14,717 bases of DNA from Negativicoccus succinicivorans (GCF_018373335.1 NZ_JAHAHH010000028.1:1-14717), one strand, 5' to 3'. Shown: positions 6,797 to 13,479, counted from the first letter of the stretch. The notes: generated from the letters alone by a model not told the origin. Translations and numbers: made by a program.

Positions 6797-8049
6797 TGAA
6801 TTCTATCATTCGAGATTTATCTCTGGCCGCGGAAGGCGAAAAAAGAATTGATTGGGTACAAAGATATATGCCGGTGTTACAGGAAATTCGACGGGATTTA
6901 ACAAAGCGGCAAGCATTTGCAGGTAAAACCATAGTTATGTCGATTCACTTGGAGGCAAAAACGGCATTTTTGGCGACGGTTTTACAGGAAGCCGGAGCCA
7001 AGGTCATTGTCACCGGCAGCAATCCGCTTTCTACCCAGGATCCGATTGCCGCCGCTTTGGTTAAACGAGGCCTTACCGTATATGCTACACATGGTTGTAC
7101 TGATGAAGAATATACACAATACTTAAACCACGCCCTGGACCACAAGCCGCATCTCATTTTAGATGACGGCGGTGATGTGACGGCGCTGGTTCTGGATAGC
7201 CGTAAAGATGCGCAGGAGCGGCTCTTGGGCGGCTCCGAAGAAACGACTACCGGCGTACAGCGTTTGCGTGTATGGGATAAGGAAAAGAAACTGCAATTTC
7301 CGATGGTTGCTGTCAATGATTCACTGTGTAAATATCTTTTTGATAATCGCTACGGTACCGGCCAATCCGCTTGGGACGGTATTATTCGGACAACTAATTT
7401 GACGATTGCCGGACGCAATGTGGTAGTTGCGGGGTATGGTTGGTGCGGTAAAGGCGTTGCCATGCGCGCCAAAGGATTAGGAGCACATGTTTATATCACG
7501 GAAATTGATCCGATCAAAGCGATCGAAGCGGTTTTTGACGGTTTTACGGTGTTACCGATGGAAAAAGCGGCACAGCTCGGTGATATTTTCATTACGGTAA
7601 CGGGTTGTAAGGATGTCATCACTAAAGCCCATTATCCGTTAATGAAAGATGGAGCCATTCTATGTAATGCAGGCCACTTTGACGTGGAAGTAAACGTGCG
7701 TGAACTCAGTGAAATTGCCGACAAAGAATTTGAGGCTCGACAAAATATTAAAGGCTATACATTGGCCAATGGAAATACTCTCTTCGTTTTGGCAGAGGGG
7801 AGACTGGTCAATTTGGCGGCAGGGGATGGACATCCCGCTGAAATCATGGACTTGTCCTTTGCGTTGCAAGCGTTGGCGTTGGATTATGTACAGACAAATG
7901 CGGAATGGCTTTCGCCGAAAGTATATGTCATGCCTAAAGCGATCGATGAAAAGGTCGCACGAATTAAATTAGAGGCAATGCATTATGCCATTGACACATT
8001 GACATCCGAACAATATGCTTACTTATATGAGGAAGGAAGTGCCGAATGA
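6796..8049 (+). CDS. ahcY: S-adenosylhomocysteinase family protein, predicted S-inosylhomocysteine hydrolase
   Basis: This 417-residue NAD-dependent hydrolase belongs to the AhcY family, which releases homocysteine from its S-nucleosyl conjugate. Catalytic residues are retained: H51, D124, E149, K179, D183, H294 and H346, in the contexts LDDGGD, SEETTTGV, NAGHFD and GHP. The NAD loop is GYGWCGKG (213-220). Two adenine-pocket positions differ from the human enzyme: in HLEAKTA (51-57), E53 and K55 replace Thr57 and Glu59. D344 replaces Met351 and T188 replaces Cys195. The C-terminal KPDHYRY tail of classical enzymes is missing; the protein ends after IDTLTSEQYAYLYEEG, as in archaeal and Thermotoga homologues. 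The start codon shares one base with the mtnA stop. Family membership is certain; inosyl substrate preference is inferred. Confidence 0.93.
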   Translation: MNSIIRDLSLAAEGEKRIDWVQRYMPVLQEIRRDLTKRQAFAGKTIVMSIHLEAKTAFLATVLQEAGAKVIVTGSNPLSTQDPIAAALVKRGLTVYATHGCTDEEYTQYLNHALDHKPHLILDDGGDVTALVLDSRKDAQERLLGGSEETTTGVQRLRVWDKEKKLQFPMVAVNDSLCKYLFDNRYGTGQSAWDGIIRTTNLTIAGRNVVVAGYGWCGKGVAMRAKGLGAHVYITEIDPIKAIEAVFDGFTVLPMEKAAQLGDIFITVTGCKDVITKAHYPLMKDGAILCNAGHFDVEVNVRELSEIADKEFEARQNIKGYTLANGNTLFVLAEGRLVNLAAGDGHPAEIMDLSFALQALALDYVQTNAEWLSPKVYVMPKAIDEKVARIKLEAMHYAIDTLTSEQYAYLYEEGSAE

Positions 8050-9326
8050 ACACATTAATTCAACATGTGGACCTTTGGACACCGCAGGAAATCAAAATCG
8101 ACGTTGATATTTTAGTAAGCGATCAACGAATCCAAAAAATTGGGGAAAATCTTGAATGTGAAGATGTTGACAATAAAATCGATGGCAAGAGAATGCTGGC
8201 CATGCCGGGCTTGATTAACAGTCATACCCATGTCGCAATGACATTATTTCGCAGCTATGCCGATGATGTTGCCTTAATGGATTGGCTCGAAAACCATATT
8301 TGGCCGGCGGAAGCAAAGTTGAATGATGAAGTTGTTTACTGGGGTTCACAGTTGGCTTTTGCGGAAATGATTCGGGGCGGTACCACCGCGTTTTGTGATA
8401 TGTATATGCACATGCCTCAGGTGGCTAAAGCGGCTGTTGATGTCGGCATGCGCGGTAATATTGCACGTGGCTTGGCGGGAACTTCTCCCAATGGAGAGGA
8501 AGCGCTGCAGGAAAACGTGGCGCTTTTCCATGAATGGCATCAAGCAGAAAATGGCTTAATTCGTGTAATGCTTGGACCGCATGCACCATATACCTGTCCG
8601 GCAAAATATTTGGAAAAAGTCATTGATGCGGCTAGTAAAGACAATATCGAAATCCATATTCACTTATCCGAAACGCAAGGGGAGGTCGAAACCTGCCGAG
8701 AAAAACATGGACTCAGTCCAATTGCTTATATGGAACAACTCGGTCTGTTTACTCAACCGACCTTAGCCGCACATTGCGTACATGTAGACGCTGATGATAT
8801 TGCTATTATAGCGGAGCATAATGTAAGGGTTGCCCATAATCCGCGCAGTAATTTAAAACTGGCTTCAGGCGTAGCACCGGTTCCTCAGATGCTTGCTGCG
8901 AATGTAACCGTCGGTTTGGCTACAGACGGTGCATCGAGCAATAATAAGCTTGATATGTGGGAAGAAATGCAGACAGCCGCATTAATTCATAAAGGTGTAT
9001 CCTACGATCCTACCGCCATTCCGGCACAAACCGCCGTGCAATTGGCTACTTTAGGGGGCGCCCATGCACTTGGTTATAGCGATCTCGGCGAATTGAAAGA
9101 AGGCAATTTGGCCGATATCATCTTAATTGACCGCAGCGGCTTCCATTGGCAACCGCAGTATAATGTTACGTCATTACTTGCCTATGCGGCACAATCGTCG
9201 GATGTGGATACCGTCATGATCAACGGCAAGCTTGTTATGCAGCATCGCCAACTGCTTACTATTGATGAAGAGCGTTTGCGCAGTGAAATTACAAAAGCAC
9301 AGGAGTACTTTAGCAACTTGTCATAA
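8046..9326 (+). CDS. mtaD: 5'-methylthioadenosine / S-adenosylhomocysteine deaminase (amidohydrolase)
   Basis: This 426-residue metal-dependent amidohydrolase (TIM-barrel cyclic deaminase family) is predicted to hydrolyse the 6-amino group of MTA and SAH, giving methylthioinosine and S-inosylhomocysteine; related DadD enzymes also take 5'-deoxyadenosine. Metal and catalytic residues follow the Thermotoga TM0936 pattern: H60-T-H62 in PGLINSHTHVAM, E89, H179 in LGPHAPYTCP, H206 and E209 in IHIHLSET, H243 in AAHCVH, and D294 in ATDGASSNN. R141 may match one carboxylate-binding Arg of TM0936; I could not place the second, so SAH preference is open. It overlaps ahcY by ATGA (8046-8049) and is the last gene before the terminator. 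A related s-triazine or guanine deaminase is less likely in this context. Confidence 0.9.
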   Translation: MNTLIQHVDLWTPQEIKIDVDILVSDQRIQKIGENLECEDVDNKIDGKRMLAMPGLINSHTHVAMTLFRSYADDVALMDWLENHIWPAEAKLNDEVVYWGSQLAFAEMIRGGTTAFCDMYMHMPQVAKAAVDVGMRGNIARGLAGTSPNGEEALQENVALFHEWHQAENGLIRVMLGPHAPYTCPAKYLEKVIDAASKDNIEIHIHLSETQGEVETCREKHGLSPIAYMEQLGLFTQPTLAAHCVHVDADDIAIIAEHNVRVAHNPRSNLKLASGVAPVPQMLAANVTVGLATDGASSNNKLDMWEEMQTAALIHKGVSYDPTAIPAQTAVQLATLGGAHALGYSDLGELKEGNLADIILIDRSGFHWQPQYNVTSLLAYAAQSSDVDTVMINGKLVMQHRQLLTIDEERLRSEITKAQEYFSNLS

Positions 9327-9341
9327 GCAATAAAATGTGAT

Positions 9342-9397
9342 AGCCTATAATAAATAACGATAATGTTAAATTATCGTTATTTATTATAGGCTTTTTT
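9342..9397 (+). terminator. Long perfect hairpin terminator ending the nine-gene operon
   Basis: Bases 9342-9364 and 9370-9392 form a perfect 23-bp inverted repeat around a 5-base loop (GTTAA), followed by T9392-T9397. The base of the stem is GC-containing (AGCC/GGCT) and the rest AT-rich. It lies 15 bases after mtaD and ends right at the ribosome binding site of the recombinase gene. A rho-independent terminator is the simplest reading; the perfect symmetry also allows a protein-binding palindrome. Confidence 0.88.
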
Positions 9398-9409
9398 AGG
9401 TGGTGTATT

Positions 9410-10390
9410 ATGGCTAAACACTTCTATTTACGGGATAATCAACGCATTCAGAACAATTCTTTGCTTTCTTCCGGAAGTAAGGAATTATTTACGTTGGAAA
9501 AGTCGCACTCGACAATTGATGCCTATGAATCAGATTGGTCGGACTTCTGTGATTGGTGCAGTTATCGTGGCATTCACTATTTCCCTGCGACTCCTGAGAC
9601 GATTGTCAATTATATACATGATTTATCCGCTTATGCGAAAGCGAATACCATCGCCCGCCGTGTAAGTGCTCTATCGGAAAATTTTACGGCAGGCGGTTTG
9701 ATTAAAGATAATCCCTGTCTATCTCCGTTAGTAAAGGCAGCGATGAAAGGTATTCGCCGTAAAATCGGTACCTATCAGCAGGGTAAATCACCGCTTTTAA
9801 AAGAAGATTTGGAAGCTATCGTACAAATGATGGATATTAAAGATCTTACCCAGCATTTAGATAAAACGGTTCTTGTAATCGGTTTTATGGGAGCATTTCG
9901 CAGAAGCGAATTAAGTTCTATACGGTATGAAGATGTTCATTTTGTACGGCAAGGTATTGAAATCTTTATTCCCCGCTCCAAGGCTGACCAGGAAGGTGAA
10001 GGTAATATTGTTGCCTTGCCTAATTTAACGCAAAAAGAATTATGTCCGGTCACGACCTTAAAAAGCTGGCTATCTCGAACTAAAATTACCTCCGGACCGG
10101 TTTTTCGCTCGCCGACTAAAACGGGAAAACTACGTAAAAATGCGCTTTCTGACCAGATGGTCAATCGTATCGTCAAGCGTTGGGTGGAAAAAATCGGTTT
10201 GGATCCGACAGATTACGGGGCGCACAGCTTACGCCACGGCTTCGCTACATCGGCTGCATTGGCCGGCATTGAGGAACGACGTATTATGCAGCAGACGCGA
10301 CATCATTCCGTTGAAATGGTACGACATTATATCAATGAAGCGGATCGATTTGAGCATAATCCGTTGCGCGATATGTTCAGTACAAAATAA
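9410..10390 (+). CDS. Tyrosine site-specific recombinase (phage integrase/XerC-D superfamily)
   Basis: This 326-residue protein should cut and rejoin DNA through a covalent 3'-phosphotyrosine. The N-terminal core-binding domain spans about 30-112 (SHSTIDAYESDWSDFCDWC...). The catalytic domain (about 125-315) has R164 in GAFRRSELSS, K191 in PRSKADQEG, H272 and R275 in HSLRHGFATS, H298 in QTRHHS, and nucleophile Y307 in VRHYI. All six catalytic positions are present, so it should be active. It is longer than core XerC/XerD (about 300 residues) and its tail (INEADRFEHNPL) resembles mobile-element integrases. AGGTGG at 9398-9403 abuts the upstream terminator, leaving no obvious separate promoter. 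No phage genes, cargo or att repeats are visible nearby. Target site unknown. Confidence 0.88.
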   Translation: MAKHFYLRDNQRIQNNSLLSSGSKELFTLEKSHSTIDAYESDWSDFCDWCSYRGIHYFPATPETIVNYIHDLSAYAKANTIARRVSALSENFTAGGLIKDNPCLSPLVKAAMKGIRRKIGTYQQGKSPLLKEDLEAIVQMMDIKDLTQHLDKTVLVIGFMGAFRRSELSSIRYEDVHFVRQGIEIFIPRSKADQEGEGNIVALPNLTQKELCPVTTLKSWLSRTKITSGPVFRSPTKTGKLRKNALSDQMVNRIVKRWVEKIGLDPTDYGAHSLRHGFATSAALAGIEERRIMQQTRHHSVEMVRHYINEADRFEHNPLRDMFSTK

Positions 10391-10420
10391 AAAACAGTGC
10401 TAAGCACTGTTTTTTATTTT
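10384..10420. terminator. Bidirectional terminator between recombinase and LysM gene
   Basis: A 17-bp perfect stem (10384-10400 with 10404-10420) with core ACAGTGC-TAA-GCACTGT has A-rich and T-rich outer arms, so it can act on both strands. It contains the stop codons of both convergent genes (10388-10390 on +, 10414-10416 on -). Confidence 0.9.
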
Positions 10421-10731
10421 ACTGCAATGTTCATTTCGTCATTAATAGAAGAAGTTTCTACCGGAATATGAATAATCATCCCCGGACGCAATGTACCGGC
10501 ATCGACTAAATGATTATAGCTTTGAATCTCATACACGACCTCACGAATATCTTTATGCGCCGGTGCGTATTGGGAAGCAATCTTCCATAATGTATCACCG
10601 GTCTGAATACGAATTGGCTGATAATATACTTGTGAAACAGGTTTACTGCTCATAAAGTGCATCCAACCTGCAACGACAAAAGTCATTAAAATACCTAATT
10701 TTATAAAAGCGCTGCTCATTGTTTTTGTCAT
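10414..10731 (-). CDS. yneA: YneA-like SOS cell-division suppressor: membrane-anchored LysM protein
   Basis: The 105-residue protein has a short cytoplasmic start, one hydrophobic segment (about residues 9-27) and an extracytoplasmic LysM domain (about 39-91) starting IRIQTGDTLWKIASQY and ending LRPGMIIHIPVE. Size, architecture and position divergent from lexA match YneA of Bacillus, which blocks septation during the SOS response. The gene has a strong promoter containing a LexA box, so DNA-damage induction is expected. I chose the ATG at 10731 because GGTG lies 6 bases upstream; an in-frame ATG at 10743 adds four residues but has poor spacing. Sequence similarity to YneA is limited to architecture and LysM, so a general LysM envelope protein remains possible. 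Confidence 0.8.
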   Translation of the reverse strand: MTKTMSSAFIKLGILMTFVVAGWMHFMSSKPVSQVYYQPIRIQTGDTLWKIASQYAPAHKDIREVVYEIQSYNHLVDAGTLRPGMIIHIPVETSSINDEMNIAVK

Positions 10732-10753
10732 AATATTCACCATCCCCAGAATC

Positions 10754-10765
10754 GAACATTTGTTC
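10754..10765. promoter_or_regulatory. LexA box 1
   Basis: Perfect palindrome GAACATTTGTTC preceded by C, matching the Gram-positive SOS box CGAAC-N4-GTTCG. It lies in the predicted 5' leader of the LysM gene, downstream of its transcription start. Confidence 0.9.
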
Positions 10766-10778
10766 TTTTGCTATGTTC

Positions 10779-10807
10779 ATGATACTACCGAACAAATGTT
10801 CTGTCAA
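10779..10807 (-). promoter_or_regulatory. Promoter of the yneA-like gene
   Basis: On the - strand, a perfect -35 TTGACA (10802-10807) is followed after exactly 17 bases by the -10 TATCAT (10779-10784). LexA box 2 fills the spacer directly after the -35, an ideal place for repression. Expected start near base 10772. Confidence 0.85.
10790..10801. promoter_or_regulatory. LexA box 2
   Basis: Perfect palindrome GAACAAATGTTC between the -35 and -10 elements of the - strand promoter of the LysM gene. Same GAAC-N4-GTTC form as box 1. Confidence 0.92.
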
Positions 10808-10816
10808 GCATAATTC

Positions 10817-10828
10817 GAACATTTGTTT
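10817..10828. promoter_or_regulatory. LexA box 3
   Basis: GAACATTTGTTT preceded by C: one mismatch from the palindrome of box 1. It overlaps the -35 region of the lexA promoter, so it should mediate autorepression of lexA, probably more weakly than boxes 1 and 2. Confidence 0.85.
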
Positions 10829-10845
10829 CCTATCTGAGAAAATTT

Positions 10846-10854
10846 TGTTATAAT
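10846..10854 (+). promoter_or_regulatory. lexA promoter, extended -10
   Basis: TGTTATAAT is a perfect extended -10 (TGn plus TATAAT at 10849-10854). The -35 is weak (TTTCCT at 17-base spacing or TTGTTT at 20) and overlaps LexA box 3. The expected start is close to the AAAGGATG ribosome binding site of lexA. Confidence 0.8.
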
Positions 10855-10874
10855 GCAAGAAAGGATGTGATTCT

Positions 10875-11501
10875 ATGACAAACAACCAACGTCCGCAGTT
10901 AACGACACGTCAAAAGGATGTGCTGGAATATATTCGTGATTTTACGCATCGTAACGGTTATGTCCCTTCCGTTCGTGACATTGCACGAGCGATTGGTGTG
11001 AAGTCTCCTTCTACCGTACAGGGATATCTCGATGGCTTAGAAAAGGCGGGTTATATTCGCCGGGAACCTTCACAAAATCGCTCCATCGTATTGGTCGAGG
11101 AATATGAATGGCGCCAAAAAGAATTGACCCCCATTCCTTTGATAGGTAATGTTCATGCCGGTCTACCTGCTACTGCGGAGCAAAATGTAGAAGATGTCTA
11201 CCCCTTCCCTCTTCAATTCATTGGCAGCGATTCGGCATTTATGTTGGAAGTGCAGGGCGACAGTATGATGGATGCAGGTATTTTGGAAGGTGACGTGCTT
11301 TTTGTTAAAGAGCAGCCGAATGCGGAAAATGGTGATATTGTGGTCGCTATGGTCGGTGACGAGGAAGCGACGGTAAAGCGGTTTTATAAAGAGTCGGATT
11401 ATATACGTCTGCAGCCTGAAAATGATGCATATGAACCCATCATCAGTCAAGATGTGAAAATCGTCGGCCGTGTAATCGGTGTATATCGAAAATATAATTG
11501 A
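10875..11501 (+). CDS. lexA: LexA repressor, SOS master regulator
   Basis: This 208-residue repressor binds SOS boxes and cleaves itself when RecA is activated by single-stranded DNA. The winged-helix DNA-binding domain spans about 8-73 (TTRQKDVLEYI ... VPSVRDIARAIGVKSPSTVQGYL). The scissile A95-G96 bond lies in NVHAGLPA. The S24-type peptidase domain has nucleophile S130 (VQGDSMMDAG) and base K168 (ATVKRF). Everything needed for autocleavage is present and the length is standard. AAAGGATG at 10860-10867 precedes the ATG. It is divergent from the LysM gene across three LexA boxes, and box 3 overlaps its own promoter, so autoregulation is expected. Confidence 0.98.
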   Translation: MTNNQRPQLTTRQKDVLEYIRDFTHRNGYVPSVRDIARAIGVKSPSTVQGYLDGLEKAGYIRREPSQNRSIVLVEEYEWRQKELTPIPLIGNVHAGLPATAEQNVEDVYPFPLQFIGSDSAFMLEVQGDSMMDAGILEGDVLFVKEQPNAENGDIVVAMVGDEEATVKRFYKESDYIRLQPENDAYEPIISQDVKIVGRVIGVYRKYN

Positions 11502-11534
11502 AATAAAAAAAGAGCTTTAGGCTCTTTTTTTATT
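11502..11534. terminator. Bidirectional terminator between lexA and dapA
   Basis: A 14-bp stem (11502-11515 with 11521-11534), core AAAGAGC-TTTAG-GCTCTTT, with A- and T-rich arms for both directions. It starts right after the lexA stop and contains the dapA stop codon at 11530-11532. Confidence 0.9.
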
Positions 11535-12417
11535 GGCAAAGATCGTAGTCGTGCAAAAATTCACGAATAAACTCTTTTTCTTTTTCATTCGCATGTACTA
11601 ACGGCAAACGAAATTCACCGGCCGGCAAACCAATCATACCCACCGCTTCTTTCACCGGAATCGGATTGGATATAAAGAAAAGTTTCTTCATGATCGGCAG
11701 CAACTGATAATGAATTTGTTGTGCCTTTTGCACATCGCCGGCCAGGAATGATATGACCATTTGGTTTAACTGTTCACCGACGAGATGACCGGCGACACTG
11801 ATTACGCCACAACCACCCACAGCTAAGATCGGTAAGGTCAAAGAATCATCCCCGCTGTAAATCAGAAATCCTTCCGGACAAAGCCGTGCAATTTCGGAAA
11901 CTTGATTCAGGTTTCCGCTCGCTTCTTTAACCGCAACAATATTCGAAAATTCGTTGGCCAGACGGGCAATCGTTTCCGGTGTCACTTGCGAAGCGGTGCG
12001 CCCCGGTACATTGTATAAAATAATGGGCAAGGAGGTGCTTTGCGCAATCGCCGCAAAATGTTGATAGCAACCTTCCTGTGTCGGCTTATTATAATATGGC
12101 ACGACAGCCATGCAGGCATTTACCCCCGTTTTTTCGGCTTCTTTGGTAAATGCTACGGATTGTTGCGTATCATTTGAGCCCGTATTGGCAACTAAAAATA
12201 TTTCCGGACCGACTGCTTTACGAATTGTTGCGAAAAGCTTCAATTTTTCTTCCGCAGTCATTACGGCACCTTCACCGGTGCTGCCGCAAATGACCAGTCC
12301 GTCCGAACCATGGCCAACTAAATGGCGGGCGAGCTGAGCACTTGCTTGATAATCGACTTCTCCGGTTTTTGTAAATGGCGTAATCATTGCCGTTAAAACG
12401 GCTCCAAATGACTTCAT
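11530..12417 (-). CDS. dapA: 4-hydroxy-tetrahydrodipicolinate synthase
   Basis: This 295-residue TIM-barrel aldolase condenses pyruvate with aspartate semialdehyde, the first committed step toward diaminopimelate and lysine. Signatures are MITPFTKTGEVD (11-22), GSTGEGAVMTAEEK (45-58), VPYYNKPTQEG with Y109, ILYNVPGRT with Y135 and R140, and the Schiff-base lysine K164 in VAVKEASGN. SGDDSLTLP is also typical. The length is normal. AAGGAG lies about 8 bases upstream of the ATG. It is the last gene of the dapB-asd-dapA operon, 16 bases after asd. Confidence 0.97.
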   Translation of the reverse strand: MKSFGAVLTAMITPFTKTGEVDYQASAQLARHLVGHGSDGLVICGSTGEGAVMTAEEKLKLFATIRKAVGPEIFLVANTGSNDTQQSVAFTKEAEKTGVNACMAVVPYYNKPTQEGCYQHFAAIAQSTSLPIILYNVPGRTASQVTPETIARLANEFSNIVAVKEASGNLNQVSEIARLCPEGFLIYSGDDSLTLPILAVGGCGVISVAGHLVGEQLNQMVISFLAGDVQKAQQIHYQLLPIMKKLFFISNPIPVKEAVGMIGLPAGEFRLPLVHANEKEKEFIREFLHDYDLCQ

Positions 12418-12433
12418 GACACCGCTCCTTTAC

Positions 12434-13468
12434 TCATAATAAATCGTTTTCCAAAATGTATTCAGTAATCTGCAAAGTATTTAAAGCGGCTCCTTTACGG
12501 ATCTGGTCGCCGGAAATCCACAGATTTAGTGCATTGGGATCATACAGATCTTTGCGCAGACGTCCAACGCTGACATCATTTTTAAAAGAAGTATCCAACG
12601 GCATCGGATATTGCATCTGCTGCGGGTCATCACAGACGACGACGCCCGGCATCGCGCTCAGTGCTTCTCGCACGGCGGCAACTTCCAACGGTTTCTCCGT
12701 TTTCACACGAACCGACATGGCATGGCTACGCATGACCGGTACCCGTACCGTGGTCGGCGATACCGCAATGGTGTCATCGTGCAGAACCTTATGCACTTCA
12801 TTAACCATTTTCATTTCTTCCTTGGTATAGTCGTTATCTAGAAAGACATCAATTTGCGGAATCAAATTATAGGCGATCTGGTAATGATTATCGAGGCTGG
12901 CAACCGGTAAATAATTCGCTTGCGGCTTTTCACCGTTAACGATAGCTTCCACTTGTTTTGTCAATTCTTCCATGCCTTCTTTGCCGGCACCGGATACCGC
13001 TTGATAAGTACTGACGACAATTTCCTTAATTGGCGATAAGTCATGAATCGGTTTCAACGCCATCAGCATAATAATGGTTGAGCAATTCGGGTTGGCAATG
13101 ATGCCTTGTTGCGCTTTAACATCTTCCGGATTAATTTCAGGAATGACCAAAGGTACATTGGGATCCATCCGAAATGTACTCGAATTATCAATGACAATGG
13201 CGCCGCGTTTGGCAGCTTCCGGCGCAAGAGTCTTGCTGACGCTGCCACCGGCAAAAAGAGCAATATCAATATCATTAAATGAATCGGGAGTAGCTTCTTC
13301 TACGGTAATTTTTTTACCTTTTACGGTAAGCTCCTTACCGGCCGAACGTTTCGATGCCAACAGTTTTAATTCGCTATATGGAAAATTGCGTTCTTCAATA
13401 AGTTGAATAAACTCCTGTCCTACTGCGCCGGTAGCGCCTAAAATAGCAACACGTGCGTTACTGATCAT
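12434..13468 (-). CDS. asd: Aspartate-semialdehyde dehydrogenase
   Basis: This 344-residue enzyme reduces aspartyl-4-phosphate with NADPH to aspartate semialdehyde, the branch point to lysine, threonine and methionine. The N-terminal Rossmann fold has ILGATGAVGQEF (9-20). The catalytic C129 lies in NPNCSTI, Q156 in STYQAVSGAG, and the acid/base H249 in RSHAMSVRV; TFR with R99 binds phosphate. The arrangement matches the Gram-positive type of Asd. The ribosome binding site GGGAGG (13475-13480 on the opposite strand) overlaps the dapB stop region, 11 bases between genes. Asd feeds DapA directly, so operon order follows the pathway. Confidence 0.97.
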   Translation of the reverse strand: MISNARVAILGATGAVGQEFIQLIEERNFPYSELKLLASKRSAGKELTVKGKKITVEEATPDSFNDIDIALFAGGSVSKTLAPEAAKRGAIVIDNSSTFRMDPNVPLVIPEINPEDVKAQQGIIANPNCSTIIMLMALKPIHDLSPIKEIVVSTYQAVSGAGKEGMEELTKQVEAIVNGEKPQANYLPVASLDNHYQIAYNLIPQIDVFLDNDYTKEEMKMVNEVHKVLHDDTIAVSPTTVRVPVMRSHAMSVRVKTEKPLEVAAVREALSAMPGVVVCDDPQQMQYPMPLDTSFKNDVSVGRLRKDLYDPNALNLWISGDQIRKGAALNTLQITEYILENDLL

Positions 13469-13479
13469 GGAGGACCTCC

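Noticed and set aside
9318..9351. TTGTCA (9318-9323) and TATAAT (9346-9351) as a promoter for the recombinase
   Set aside because: The spacer is 22 bases, too long for a sigma-70 promoter, and the -10 lies inside the terminator stem.
9355..9380. Similarity of the hairpin centre (ATGTTAAAT) to the XerD arm of dif
   Set aside because: Only nine bases match, and the 23-5-23 symmetry does not fit the 11-6-11 layout of dif. The T-run supports a terminator.
9410..10390. A prophage or integrative element around the recombinase
   Set aside because: Flanking genes are housekeeping, no direct repeats or phage genes are visible, and no tRNA gene is adjacent.
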